A stretch of DNA of 64,000 nucleotides from Corynebacterium haematomassiliense (GCF_013978595.1 NZ_JACDTZ010000002.1:248001-312000); one strand, 5' to 3'. Shown: positions 1 to 8,259, numbered from the stretch's first letter. Numbers and translations are program-made. The notes: generated by a model from the sequence alone, not told the origin.

Positions 1-107
1 TCTCCCCGAACCCGGGCGGCGTGGGCCCGATGACGCGCACGTTCTTGGTGCGCAACATCGTGGAAAACGCGGAACGCCAAGCCGGCATCGGCCAGGACGC
101 CAGCTAG
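1..107 (+). CDS. folD: FolD C-terminal end (partial)
   Basis: The window opens inside a reading frame (first full codon at position 3) that ends with TAG at 105-107. The visible 34 residues begin [18 protein letters not shown]. The PGGVGPMT block is the conserved C-terminal signature of the bifunctional methylenetetrahydrofolate dehydrogenase/cyclohydrolase FolD, which interconverts one-carbon tetrahydrofolate forms in the cytosol. The DUF3017 gene directly downstream is the usual neighbour of folD in actinobacteria. Only the tail is in the window, so catalytic residues cannot be checked. Confidence 0.85.
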   Translation, partial: SPNPGGVGPMTRTFLVRNIVENAERQAGIGQDAS

Positions 108-120
108 GGCGTGAGCCGGT

Positions 121-498
121 TTGGCAAGTAGCAGGATCCAGCTGCCTGGGAGCGACCGGTTGAGTACGGAGCTTCCGGACGGGCTGACGCTGGACAACCC
201 CCACGACCGCGGCGCCGCCGCCTCGCCGTTGCCCGTTGTGGTGCAGCGGGTGATGGCCGCACTGTTCGTGGTGGGTTTCGTGCTCTCGGGGCTTTACGCG
301 GCCACGGAGCACTGGCGCCGCGCCACGTTCACCCTCGGCGCGGCCATGCTGTGGCTCACCGTGATGCGCCTGACCTGCGATTCCAAAGTGATCGGCCTGG
401 TGGCGGTGCGCTCGAAGCGTTTCGACGCGCTGTTTACCACCGCCCTTGGCGCGGCCATGCTGTGGCTGTCCTGGTCGGTGGACGCCCTCGGGTCGTAG
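121..498 (+). CDS. DUF3017-type small membrane protein
   Basis: This is a 125-residue frame that opens with TTG 13 nt after folD. A second TTG at 160, with a purine-rich stretch before it, is an equally possible start. The charged N-terminus (about 35 residues) is followed by three hydrophobic segments: about 42-62, 68-85 and 103-121 (the last two share the motif LGAAMLWL). Size, three-helix layout and position after folD fit the DUF3017 family of actinobacterial inner-membrane proteins, whose function is not known to me. It is probably co-transcribed with folD. The repeated LGAAMLWL in two neighbouring helices is visible in the sequence and may reflect an old helix duplication. Confidence 0.75.
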   Translation: MASSRIQLPGSDRLSTELPDGLTLDNPHDRGAAASPLPVVVQRVMAALFVVGFVLSGLYAATEHWRRATFTLGAAMLWLTVMRLTCDSKVIGLVAVRSKRFDALFTTALGAAMLWLSWSVDALGS

Positions 499-577
499 CG
501 CACACGTTCGGTAATTCGGAGCTGCGTGTCGGCGGGCTTCGTAGGGTTGAAGCTGTCGTTTCCCCAGGAGGTCCCGC

Positions 578-1873
578 ATGACAGATTCCCACCCGAGTAT
601 TTTCTCGTTCACCACCGACATCCCCGGCACCGAGGTTGAGGTCACCGTGTCGGTGAAGTCGATTTACGAGGACGAACCGTCTCCCCAGCAAATTGATTTT
701 GCCCGCAAGATGACGGCCGAGCTGTCGGCCGCTGTGTCCGAGTACACGCCAGTGCAGCCGTGGCGTACCGAGTCTTTGGATGCCTACGTCGTGCTGGCCA
801 ACACCCACCAACTGCTGGATTTGGGGCGCGATTCCGTTGACACCACCCCTTCACAGGCGCGCCGCTACTTCGCGGAAGCCGCCGACAACCTAGAGATTCT
901 CAAAGAATGGGACCCACGCTTCACCACCGCGTACTACCAGGCCAGGAAGTGCGAACAGGCGGCCGGCAACTTCCTCATGGGTGAGCTTGAGGAGTTTCAC
1001 AATTGCTTAGAGACGTGGATGCCAACGCGCCTGGGAGGCGACAGTCCCACAGAGCGAGTCGTGGTGGTGGACGATTTGCAGACGCAGGAAAGCTTCGCCG
1101 CCACGCTCACCCCGGACCACGAGGCGGTGAGCGTGAACATGCTGGACGCGGACGAGGTGGACGACTACTTCGCGGTCGGCCGTACCGTGTACCCGGTGCC
1201 GATGTACCCGGACGGGACGGTGATTTCGCGGCTTGCTACATCGGTCTACGTCGACGACATGCGCATCACCTACCTTGTGCACACCGAAGATGAGGCGTTT
1301 CCGTTGCTGAAGGAGCTCGGCGAGACCGCCGAAGAATTCTGTAGTCTCACCTGCGGTTACACGCCGGTGGAGTACTACACCGAACTCGCCTACGCGAAGC
1401 AGCTGGACAACCTGGTGTATTCCCCGCGCTTCGACGAGGACGGGGTGTACCGCCGCAACCTGCTGGACATGTACGCGTACTCGTTGTCGGTGATGAGCAA
1501 CTTTGACGAGGTGTATGAAGTGCCCCGCGACTTGGCCCGCAGCGCGGCGAAGCTCAACGAGGAGATGCGTGTCGACGCATCAGTCGAGCTGGCCCGCACC
1601 ATTGGGCACTGGCTGCCACGCGACATCTCGGAGCTCATCCCGCGCGGCTGGACCGACGCCAGCAACCAGGAATTCTCGCTTGCACTTGAAGATGGGCTGA
1701 ACCTGCTCCCGGGCCGCCGATTCGTGGCGGTGTTCGACCACCAGTCGCCAGAAGAGTACGGGGAGACGTGCTTGCCGAACCGGGAGCAGCTATACCCGTT
1801 TGTGTACGGGCATGTGGCGGAGGCGGACATCTTCGACCTGCGTCACGCCCAGATTTTCCTGGGCGACGTGTAG
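578..1873 (+). CDS. Conserved hypothetical protein, 431 aa
   Basis: The ATG at 578 follows a strong ribosome binding site (AGGAGG at 566-571). I do not recognise a family. The protein is soluble and acidic, with no signal peptide or membrane segment. Residues about 60-130 are helix-rich with a TPR-like feel (a run from LDAYVVLANTHQLL to about residue 125), and several aromatic/acidic stretches follow. A short repeat of Asp-rich text (MLDADEVDDYF) lies near residue 190. It lies alone between the folD unit and the phosphoesterase gene, separated from the next start by only 20 nt. A role cannot be assigned from the sequence. Confidence 0.7.
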   Translation: MTDSHPSIFSFTTDIPGTEVEVTVSVKSIYEDEPSPQQIDFARKMTAELSAAVSEYTPVQPWRTESLDAYVVLANTHQLLDLGRDSVDTTPSQARRYFAEAADNLEILKEWDPRFTTAYYQARKCEQAAGNFLMGELEEFHNCLETWMPTRLGGDSPTERVVVVDDLQTQESFAATLTPDHEAVSVNMLDADEVDDYFAVGRTVYPVPMYPDGTVISRLATSVYVDDMRITYLVHTEDEAFPLLKELGETAEEFCSLTCGYTPVEYYTELAYAKQLDNLVYSPRFDEDGVYRRNLLDMYAYSLSVMSNFDEVYEVPRDLARSAAKLNEEMRVDASVELARTIGHWLPRDISELIPRGWTDASNQEFSLALEDGLNLLPGRRFVAVFDHQSPEEYGETCLPNREQLYPFVYGHVAEADIFDLRHAQIFLGDV

Positions 1874-1893
1874 CCCGCGGATATCCTGGCACC

Positions 1894-2577
1894 ATGCCTA
1901 ACCACGCAGCTGAATCCCACCACGCAGCCGACCCCGTCCTCGTTGTCGCCGACATCCACCTCGGCCGCAAGCAGCACGGCGACAAGAAGACCGGCCCCGG
2001 GATCGACTGGGCGCTGGACACCCTGCAACGCGGCGCGGAGGCGGGCGCCCGGCACCTGGTCATGCTGGGCGATGTGATCGACCGCAAGCGGTTCACTGAA
2101 GCGACGTACGGCGAGGTCACGCGGTTTTTCGCTCGCGGTCTCGAGCTGTTCGACACGGTCGTGTTCGTCGCGGGCAACCACGACGTGCACCACGACCTCA
2201 CGGCAGTGATTCCGGGCGGCGTGATCGTCGCAAGGCAAGAGCCCCAGACCATCCGGGCGGGCGGGTGGGCGCTGCACACCGCCGCGGTGGAGGTGGACCG
2301 GGACCCGCGGGAGCTCGTCGCAAGGTTCCCGGCGCCAATCAAGGACGAGCCGAACCTGGGGCTGTTGCACACCTCCGTGACCGGCGAGTTCTCCAACAAC
2401 CCGTGTCTGCCGTGCACCCGCGAGGAGCTCGCCGCGTTGGGGTACGGCGCGTGGCTGCTCGGGCATGTGCACGAGCGCATCACGCTTGCCGACGCCCCGT
2501 TTGCCGGCTGGGTCGGCATGGGCCGGGCCTACCTGGCCACCGCGGACGGTACCGCGGTGCAGGTCATAGACCTTTAG
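1894..2577 (+). CDS. Calcineurin-like metallophosphoesterase
   Basis: This 227-residue protein carries the metallophosphoesterase metal-binding blocks in order: D20-x-H22 (ADIHLG), GD59-60 with D63, GNHD 94-97, H159 in LLHTS, and GHVH 190-193. These bind a two-metal centre that hydrolyses phosphomono- or diesters. The fold resembles the nuclease domain of SbcD/Mre11 and the ligase-associated phosphoesterases, but no SbcC partner lies nearby, so the substrate is unknown. A CxxC at 171-174 is unusual and could bind metal. The frame is open further upstream, but ATG 1894 fits best: the hexamer TATCCT ends 6 nt before it, suggesting a leaderless mRNA. The stop codon overlaps the end of metX, which is transcribed towards it. 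Confidence 0.85.
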   Translation: MPNHAAESHHAADPVLVVADIHLGRKQHGDKKTGPGIDWALDTLQRGAEAGARHLVMLGDVIDRKRFTEATYGEVTRFFARGLELFDTVVFVAGNHDVHHDLTAVIPGGVIVARQEPQTIRAGGWALHTAAVEVDRDPRELVARFPAPIKDEPNLGLLHTSVTGEFSNNPCLPCTREELAALGYGAWLLGHVHERITLADAPFAGWVGMGRAYLATADGTAVQVIDL

Positions 2578-3710
2578 ATGTCGTAGGCGCCGCGCTCGGC
2601 GGCGACCTCGCGCGCGGACGGGGTTTCGTGCGTCAGCGAGATGAAGTTGCGCAGGATCCGGTCCATCTGGCGGGCCTCCACGAGGAAGGCGTCGTGGCCG
2701 ACCGGCGAGGACAGCTTCGCCATGGCGAGCAGGTTGCCCAGGTTGCGGGAGAGGTGTTCCTGCTGGTGGTAGGGGTACAAGATGTCGGTGTCCACGCCCA
2801 CGATCATGGTCGGCACGGTCGACGAGGCCAGCGCTTTGTTCAGCCCGCCGCGGTTGCGTCCCACGTCGTGGCGGTTGAGGGCTTCGGTGAGGGTGACGTA
2901 ACTGGCGGCGTCGAAACGCTGGGTGAGCTTCGTGCCCTGGTGCTCCAGGTAGGACTGCACGGCGAAGCGCTCGCCGTCGGTGCGGAAGGGGCCGAGGGGG
3001 TTTTCGCCGGGTTGGGCAGCGGTGCCGAAGCGCTCGTCGATCTCCAGCTCGCCGCGGTAGGTCAGGTGCGCGATGCGGCGCGCTGCCGCCAGACCGGCGT
3101 CCGGAGCAGAACCGGTGCGGTGGTAGTCGCCGCCGTGCCAATCCGGGTCATGGGTGATCGAGGTGATCTGCGCGGACTGGATGCCAATCTGCCAGGCGCT
3201 GGCCCGGGCGGACACCGCGAGCACCAGCGCGTAGTCCACGGCCTCGGGGTAGAGCAGGGTCCACTCCAGGGTGCGCGCGCCGCCCATGGAACCGCCGATG
3301 ATCGCGTGGACCCGGCCGATGCCCAGCGCTTCCAGGAACGCGCGCTCGGCGTGCACCATGTCTCGCATGTTGATCGCCGGGAAGCGCGAGCCCCACACGC
3401 CGCCGTCCGGGTGTTCGCTTGCCGGCCCGGTGGAGCCGTAGCAGGACCCAAGCGCGTTCGTGCAGATCACGCACCACGCGTCGGTGTCCAGCGCCTTGCC
3501 GGGGCCGATGGCCTCGCACCACCAGTCGGCGGCGTCGGTGTCGCCGGTTAAGGCATGCTCCACCAGCAGGATGTTGTTCTTGCCGCCCAGGTCGCCGCGG
3601 GGGACGCCCCACCGTCGATAGGCAATGTGCGCATCCTGAATCACCGCGCCTGCCTCGGTGTGGACGTCGCCGATGGCGGCGGTGCCCAGCTCGCCTTCCG
3701 CAGCCAGCAT
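2574..3710 (-). CDS. metX: Homoserine O-acetyltransferase MetX
   Basis: MetX acetylates homoserine with acetyl-CoA, the first committed step of methionine synthesis by direct sulfhydrylation. The 378-residue alpha/beta-hydrolase protein has the oxyanion block HALTGD (52-57), the nucleophile S141 in GGSMGGARTLEW, a DTDILYP block carrying the likely acid near residue 309, and H339 in SPVGHDAF. Length and these motifs match corynebacterial MetX closely. It lies directly downstream of metY: the metX ATG abuts the metY stop codon with no spacer, so the two are one operon and probably translationally coupled. The stop overlaps the convergent phosphoesterase gene by a few bases. Confidence 0.97.
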   Translation of the reverse strand: MLAAEGELGTAAIGDVHTEAGAVIQDAHIAYRRWGVPRGDLGGKNNILLVEHALTGDTDAADWWCEAIGPGKALDTDAWCVICTNALGSCYGSTGPASEHPDGGVWGSRFPAINMRDMVHAERAFLEALGIGRVHAIIGGSMGGARTLEWTLLYPEAVDYALVLAVSARASAWQIGIQSAQITSITHDPDWHGGDYHRTGSAPDAGLAAARRIAHLTYRGELEIDERFGTAAQPGENPLGPFRTDGERFAVQSYLEHQGTKLTQRFDAASYVTLTEALNRHDVGRNRGGLNKALASSTVPTMIVGVDTDILYPYHQQEHLSRNLGNLLAMAKLSSPVGHDAFLVEARQMDRILRNFISLTHETPSAREVAAERGAYDI

Positions 3711-5045
3711 TTACACCGCCGCGAAGCCGCGCTCGAGGTCCGCGATGATGTCCTCGACGTCCTCGATGCCCACGGACAGGCGCACCGTGGCCTGGGTGAT
3801 GCCGGCGCGCGCGAGACCCTCGGCGTCGGACTGCGAGTGCGTCGTGGACGCCGGGTGGACCACAAGCGAGCGCACGTCGCCGATGTTAGCCAGATTGGAG
3901 TGCAGCTTCAGCGCGTCGATGAACTTCCAGGCCGCGGTCTTGTCGTCCTGGTCACCCGCGATGTCGAAGGACAGCACCGAACCGGTGTACTTCAGCCCCA
4001 GCTTCTCCTGCGTGGCCTTGTACGGCGAGCCCTCCAGGCCTGCGTAGTTGACCTTGGCCACCTTGTCGTGGGCTGCGAGGAACTCGGCGACCTTCTTCGC
4101 GTTCGCATTATGCTTTTCGACGCGCAACGCCAACGTATCGATCCCCTGCAACGCCACCCAGGCATTGAACGGAGAAATCGCCGCACCCGTGTCGCGCAGC
4201 AGGCCGGCGCGGGCGCGCAGCGCAAACGCTGGCGCGCCGAGGTCCGCGTACTTCAGGCCGTGGTAGGCCGGGTCCGGGGTGGTAAACAGCGGGAAGACGT
4301 CCTCGCCGTCACGCTGGACGGTCCAGTCGAAGTTGCCGCCGTCCACGATCGCGCCGCCGATGGCCGCGCCGTTGCCGGTGTAGAACTTCGTGGTGGAAAG
4401 AACCACGATGTCAGCGCCGAGCTCCAGCGGACGAACGAGCGCCGCGGTGGCCATGGTGTTGTCCACGATCAGCGGGACCTGGTTGTTGTGGGCGACCTCG
4501 GCAACCGCCGGGATGTCCAGCACGTCCGCGATCGGGTTGCCGAAGGTCTCGCCGTAGAACGCCTTCGTGTTCGGCTTGACGGCGGCCTGCCAGCTTTCCG
4601 GATCGTCCGGGTTCTCCACGAAGGTGAAGTCGATGCCCAGCTTCGGCAGCGTGTGCTGGAAGAGCGTCTCGGTGCCGCCGTAGAGGCGCGGGGAGGTGAC
4701 CACGTGGTCGCCCGCCTGGGCGAGGGTGAGGATCGCGGCGGTCTCCGCGGCCATGCCGGAGGCGAACGCGGTGGCGGCCACGCCGCCCTCGAGGGAAGCG
4801 AGGCGGTCCTCCAGCGCGGACTGCGTCGGGTTGGTCAGGCGGGTGTAAATCGGGCCCGCGTCCGAGAGGTTGAAGCGGCTCTCCGCATGCTGCGCGTCGT
4901 CGAAGACGTAGCTGGTGGTCATGTAGATCGGCTGGTTGCGCGCGCCGTAATCCTGGTCCACCTGCTGGCCGGCGTGGATGGAGCGGGTGCCGAACGACCA
5001 TTCGCTAGCGTTGGAGTTGTCGTACTTCTGCTTCGAGTTCGTCAT
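3711..5045 (-). CDS. metY: O-acetylhomoserine sulfhydrylase MetY
   Basis: MetY is a PLP enzyme that joins O-acetylhomoserine and sulfide to give homocysteine. This 444-residue protein of the Cys/Met-metabolism PLP family has the substrate block TRLTNPTQ (68-75), SGMAA (96-100), D195 in the VDNTMAT block, and the PLP lysine K220 in LSTTKFYTG. The frame is open upstream to 5315, but that extension is low-complexity and runs through promoter-like sequence and an icd remnant. The ATG at 5045 (MTNSK) fits the family start. It heads the metY-metX operon. A McbR-like box lies 12-27 nt upstream of the start codon. Confidence 0.97.
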   Translation of the reverse strand: MTNSKQKYDNSNASEWSFGTRSIHAGQQVDQDYGARNQPIYMTTSYVFDDAQHAESRFNLSDAGPIYTRLTNPTQSALEDRLASLEGGVAATAFASGMAAETAAILTLAQAGDHVVTSPRLYGGTETLFQHTLPKLGIDFTFVENPDDPESWQAAVKPNTKAFYGETFGNPIADVLDIPAVAEVAHNNQVPLIVDNTMATAALVRPLELGADIVVLSTTKFYTGNGAAIGGAIVDGGNFDWTVQRDGEDVFPLFTTPDPAYHGLKYADLGAPAFALRARAGLLRDTGAAISPFNAWVALQGIDTLALRVEKHNANAKKVAEFLAAHDKVAKVNYAGLEGSPYKATQEKLGLKYTGSVLSFDIAGDQDDKTAAWKFIDALKLHSNLANIGDVRSLVVHPASTTHSQSDAEGLARAGITQATVRLSVGIEDVEDIIADLERGFAAV

Positions 5046-5056
5046 GGGGTGCAATG

Positions 5057-5098
5057 TAGTCCGCTTTGTCTGCCATTGTGTACCAAGCGGTCTATATA
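5057..5098 (-). promoter_or_regulatory. metY promoter with McbR-like operator
   Basis: On the minus strand, CAGACAAAGCGGACTA (5072-5057) matches 8 of the 10 defined bases of the C. glutamicum McbR box TAGAC-N6-GTCTA, the operator of the repressor of sulfur and methionine genes, of which metY is a known target. A -10-like TATATA lies at 5098-5093, with no convincing -35. In this arrangement the operator would be just downstream of the transcription start. The match was made by eye and the motif is quoted from memory. Confidence 0.45.
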
Positions 5099-5223
5099 GG
5101 GTTTGGGCTGTGGGTTTGGCTGAATATAAATCTGCGAGGGAGCCGTGGCGGGGTTCCCTGCGTCTAAGAGCCATGGGGATGGACTGAGAAGACACACATA
5201 AACTGGAGCGTTGGGAAGAACGG

Positions 5224-5370
5224 AAAGGGGAGTTGAGGGCGGAGCTCGTCGATAAGCGAAGGCTCGCGCACGACTTCTTCCCGGGGTTTCTTGTTGATGG
5301 TCTCGGCGTAGTCATGCAGGTCCTTGGCGATCGGACTGAAGATCTCGGCCAGCTCTGCGTCGTTGGTGAC
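5224..5370 (-). pseudogene. Decayed fragment of icd 3' region
   Basis: Read on the minus strand, 5367-5291 encodes DAELAEIFSPIAKDLHDYAE followed by TINK. The intact icd in this window encodes [20 protein letters not shown] followed by VIDK (around 14711-14790), and the two stretches are also clearly alike at the DNA level. The frame continues through a degenerate spacer to LIDELRP, which resembles the IIDELEK end of ICD. There is no start codon or catalytic region, so this is a non-functional remnant. It lies in the same orientation as icd, on the far side of the 9-kb accessory region. That placement suggests a partial duplication or a displaced old gene end. Confidence 0.7.
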
Positions 5371-5421
5371 AGGGCCTAACGGCCCGTAGTGTGCTAAATC
5401 ATAAAAAGCAGGTTTTCCTAC

Positions 5422-5450
5422 TTGTGCAACAAAATCTCGGGTTTGATAAT
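5422..5450 (+). promoter_or_regulatory. Promoter of the bacteriocin-like operon
   Basis: TTGTGC (5422-5427) and GATAAT (5445-5450) are separated by 17 bp, a good sigma-A type promoter reading into the 50-aa peptide gene. The predicted 5' leader is about 45 nt and carries the Shine-Dalgarno GGGAGGA at 5494-5500. No other promoter is apparent within the three-gene unit, so it probably drives all three genes. Confidence 0.55.
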
Positions 5451-5503
5451 TGTCATACGGTGGGAGCCCCTCCGCCGCTGAATATCTGCCGATGGGAGGA
5501 ATC

Positions 5504-5656
5504 ATGAAAATTCAAAATCGGCACCGCATCGGTGGTGTAGTTTGGGCGGGAGCGTCGACCTCTGCTGGCGCGGGTGCTGCTGTGGCGACGACGGCTAACA
5601 TCGACGGCCACTACTTTCACAACGGAGTTCGTCATGGCTCTACAGATGTGGGCTAG
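5504..5656 (+). CDS. Short lactococcin-972-like precursor peptide
   Basis: This 50-residue ORF has a strong Shine-Dalgarno (GGGAGGA, ending 3 nt before ATG). Residues 1-7 are basic (MKIQNRH), 9-31 are small and hydrophobic like a Sec signal, and a mature tail of about 18 residues holds GHYFHNGVRHGS. That tail resembles the middle of lactococcin 972 family bacteriocins (aromatic-H...-H-G-S before a V-x-G). The family's usual W-x-Y/H-G block and its C-terminal third are absent, so it is either a degraded precursor or a very short variant. The identification rests mainly on the two genes that follow, which are the standard lactococcin-972 partners. It ends 3 nt before the membrane-protein gene. 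Confidence 0.6.
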   Translation: MKIQNRHRIGGVVWAGASTSAGAGAAVATTANIDGHYFHNGVRHGSTDVG

Positions 5657-5659
5657 AGC

Positions 5660-7648
5660 ATGTCTCTTCTGAAATCAGGCCTATTAGCCGTGGGGATATT
5701 CGCCACGGCCATTCTGGCGACTACCGTGGCTTTCCTCGGCGCGAGGCTTTACTCAGCGATCGATGGCCACCTGGGTGAGTACGGGGTACAGGTGGAATCA
5801 GATCGCACCGCTTCGGAGCGTGCGAGTTTCTATACCGAGCTGGCCGAGTTTGCGCGAAGCAATGACTTCGATATCGCGATTAACTACTCGTCGCTCGCTG
5901 TCTCTGGTGGTGAGCAACGAGTCTACTCATCCTCGCTTCCGCCTGACGGCGGTCGGATGGAACGGCCGCGCTTTGAACGTGGGGAAGTTGACATATTTTA
6001 TCCGCTGGAAGACTTTCCATACTCTGATCCAAGGCAACCTCTCCATATCAAAGGGTCTGCGACGGACGAGCAACACTTGCTGCGGTGGTTAGCCGAACAG
6101 GGGCTCGACGCGGAGCCTCTTACCAGTTACTTCTCCGAAATCTTTGCATCTTCGGCAATTCCCATTCTGCTGATCCTATCTGTGCTCCTGTGTCTGGTGC
6201 TAGGCGCGGGCCATGTCCTTGCCCGCTCGCGGGAGGTCGGTGTTCATCGACTGCTTGGACTCAGCGTCGCAGAAACGACCCGTATTGAAATTCAGCGCCA
6301 AAGCGTTGCGCTTACGATCGCCTACCTCGGAAGCCCCCTGATTGTTGCTGGCCTTCTTTATGTCTACAACGGGTGGGCGGAGAGCTGGGTATTTTGGAGA
6401 ATGTATTTCACGATCAGCGTGATTCTGTCTGTGTGTTTGCTCGTTGGCTACCTAGGTGGGCAGTTTCTGGTTCGCAGGACATCGATACCGCAATCCATCA
6501 AGGGCAAGATCCACGCGCGGCCAATGCTATATGCCCTGACTGCAGTCCGCGGAGTGACCCTGGTTGCTGCGCTCAGTGTGGTCGCAACCTTGGTTGGGTT
6601 TTCTGCGGAACTCGAGGCGCGTCACCGCTTGCAGGGGATGTGGGATGCGCACCGTGGGCCGCAAGAGTTGGCGTTGAACGTCAACACGGCCTTCGAAGAC
6701 TGGTCAGATACAGAGACCGCAGCGCCATTCCGGGTTGCCGACGAGGCGGGAGACGTACTCCTCGTTGATCCTTATTGGATTACATGGCCCGTGGAACTAG
6801 AGGCACCAGTTCTATTAGCGAACCAGGAATTCGCGCGACAGGCGGGAGTGTCGATGCTGGATGGTGCTGTAGTGACGGTCTGCTCGCCGGGAGAGTTGTC
6901 TGTGCACTCGAGAAACGTGATCGAGGATTCGCTCGAGTTCGAGGCCGGCTATGCCAATGAACCAGCGCCCGACATAGAGTGGCGGGACGGTTGCAGCTTA
7001 GGCTCGGTATTCACCTATGACGTTAACTACCGTCCGCAACTCGATAACCCGATTCTCGTCATACTCCCGCGTGGCCTCGCTCCGTTGGGCGACCACAACT
7101 TGATGTCAAAGGTATCCCAGCAAGTCCTTCTAACTGTCTCCCCTGACGTGCCTTCGCAAATGTTGAAGGGTGCTACCGGGAACTCACTTGCTTTCTTTAG
7201 ACCGCGTGAAGACTCATGGCAGGCGAGCATTCGCACCGCCGAGCAGAATGTGGCTCTGTGGGGGCTGAATGGTTTTGCATCAGTCCTGCTTGTGACGGTC
7301 TTGGTCGGAGCCACGGTCCTTACTTTTCGCGTCACCTACCGGCGCAAAATCCACGTTGCCTATGTTTGTGGGCGAAGCCCTTGGTGGGTTGCAAAAGAAG
7401 CAGTAGCTATCGAAGTTGCATTCTTCCTAGCCACGATTGGTTGGCTGCTTTATAAGGTTCGCGATCATTGGATTCAAGCCGAGAGCCGCGTGCCGTCAAC
7501 CTGGAGTATCGGGTTTGAAAATCAATGGTCGCCATCCACCATCGTCGCAGTAGTAGGTTTCGGCGCAGTATGGTTCATGGTTTCTGTGGGGTTGATGCTC
7601 AAAGCTGCTTCGCGGTGGGATGCAAGAGGAGGTAGGGAACCGCAATGA
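5660..7648 (+). CDS. Bacteriocin-associated integral membrane protein
   Basis: This 662-residue membrane protein has a helix at about 7-29, an extracellular domain, four helices at about 166-187, 216-236, 250-271 and 297-314, a second large extracytoplasmic domain (about 320-530), then three helices at about 537-557, 580-597 and 626-647. This FtsX/MacB-like plan fits the putative immunity/transport permease found next to lactococcin-972 precursors (TIGR01654-type). It overlaps the ABC ATPase gene by ATGA, so the two almost certainly form one complex in the cytoplasmic membrane. Codon use is visibly less GC-rich than in neighbouring backbone genes, which suggests acquisition. Whether it exports the peptide or gives immunity cannot be told from sequence. 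Confidence 0.8.
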   Translation: MSLLKSGLLAVGIFATAILATTVAFLGARLYSAIDGHLGEYGVQVESDRTASERASFYTELAEFARSNDFDIAINYSSLAVSGGEQRVYSSSLPPDGGRMERPRFERGEVDIFYPLEDFPYSDPRQPLHIKGSATDEQHLLRWLAEQGLDAEPLTSYFSEIFASSAIPILLILSVLLCLVLGAGHVLARSREVGVHRLLGLSVAETTRIEIQRQSVALTIAYLGSPLIVAGLLYVYNGWAESWVFWRMYFTISVILSVCLLVGYLGGQFLVRRTSIPQSIKGKIHARPMLYALTAVRGVTLVAALSVVATLVGFSAELEARHRLQGMWDAHRGPQELALNVNTAFEDWSDTETAAPFRVADEAGDVLLVDPYWITWPVELEAPVLLANQEFARQAGVSMLDGAVVTVCSPGELSVHSRNVIEDSLEFEAGYANEPAPDIEWRDGCSLGSVFTYDVNYRPQLDNPILVILPRGLAPLGDHNLMSKVSQQVLLTVSPDVPSQMLKGATGNSLAFFRPREDSWQASIRTAEQNVALWGLNGFASVLLVTVLVGATVLTFRVTYRRKIHVAYVCGRSPWWVAKEAVAIEVAFFLATIGWLLYKVRDHWIQAESRVPSTWSIGFENQWSPSTIVAVVGFGAVWFMVSVGLMLKAASRWDARGGREPQ

Positions 7649-8259
7649 CAATTCAGGTAAGCAACGTATCCTGCGCATTTGGCGAGCGGACGGTTTTGCA
7701 AGCTTTCACAGCCACGTTTAGGGCAGGTCGAATCACGGCGCTCACAGGGCCCTCCGGCAGCGGCAAGACAACCTTGCTCAATATGTTAGGTGGGCTGACC
7801 ACGCCGGATTCGGGGACGATCGAGTTCGAGGGGCTCGACATCGCATCTATGAATTCGCGCGCACGTCGCAAATTTCGGCGATCAAACGTCGGATATCTGT
7901 TTCAGGACTACGGTTTGGTCTCCGATCTCTCTGTGATGGAGAACATCAAGATCGCTGTCCCCCGCGTCTCCCGCGAAACAATGGAGTCGGCGCTGAATGA
8001 AGTCGGACTTGGCGGATCCGAGAAGCGAACGGTGAGCGAACTTTCTGGTGGTGAACAACAACGCATCGCTTTGGCACGACTCATTCTCGCGCAGCCGAAA
8101 ATAGTGTTAGCAGATGAGCCAACCGGAGCCCTCGATAAAGCAAATGCGCAACTCGTTCTCAAACATCTACGCCATTTTGCTCAGAAAGGCGCAGTAGTCG
8201 TCGTAGCCACCCATTCTGCGTTTATTTCCAATAATTCAGATGAGGTAGTGGAGCTCTGA
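7645..8259 (+). CDS. ABC transporter ATP-binding protein (lactococcin-972 type)
   Basis: This complete 204-residue ABC ATPase has Walker A GPSGSGKT (35-42), Q-loop Q87 in LFQDYGL, signature LSGGEQQ (133-139), Walker B LADEPTGALD with D157/E158, and switch H190 in VATHS. It belongs to the LolD/MacB/FtsE-like subgroup, which works with FtsX-like permeases. This fits the preceding membrane protein, whose stop codon its ATG overlaps. It is the last gene of the peptide-permease-ATPase operon and energises the permease by ATP hydrolysis at the cytoplasmic face. All catalytic motifs are intact, although the peptide gene looks shortened. Confidence 0.9.
   Translation: MTIQVSNVSCAFGERTVLQAFTATFRAGRITALTGPSGSGKTTLLNMLGGLTTPDSGTIEFEGLDIASMNSRARRKFRRSNVGYLFQDYGLVSDLSVMENIKIAVPRVSRETMESALNEVGLGGSEKRTVSELSGGEQQRIALARLILAQPKIVLADEPTGALDKANAQLVLKHLRHFAQKGAVVVVATHSAFISNNSDEVVEL

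Noticed and set aside
2265..3551. Long plus-strand ORF across metX
   Set aside because: An antisense shadow produced by high GC at codon position 3; composition is Arg/Gly/Ala/Val-rich without domains. Similar shadows over fas, accBC, pyc and icd were dropped for the same reason.
5164..5505. 113-aa minus-strand ORF taken as a gene
   Set aside because: It reads through the icd remnant and the bacteriocin promoter and has no ribosome binding site; treated as remnant.
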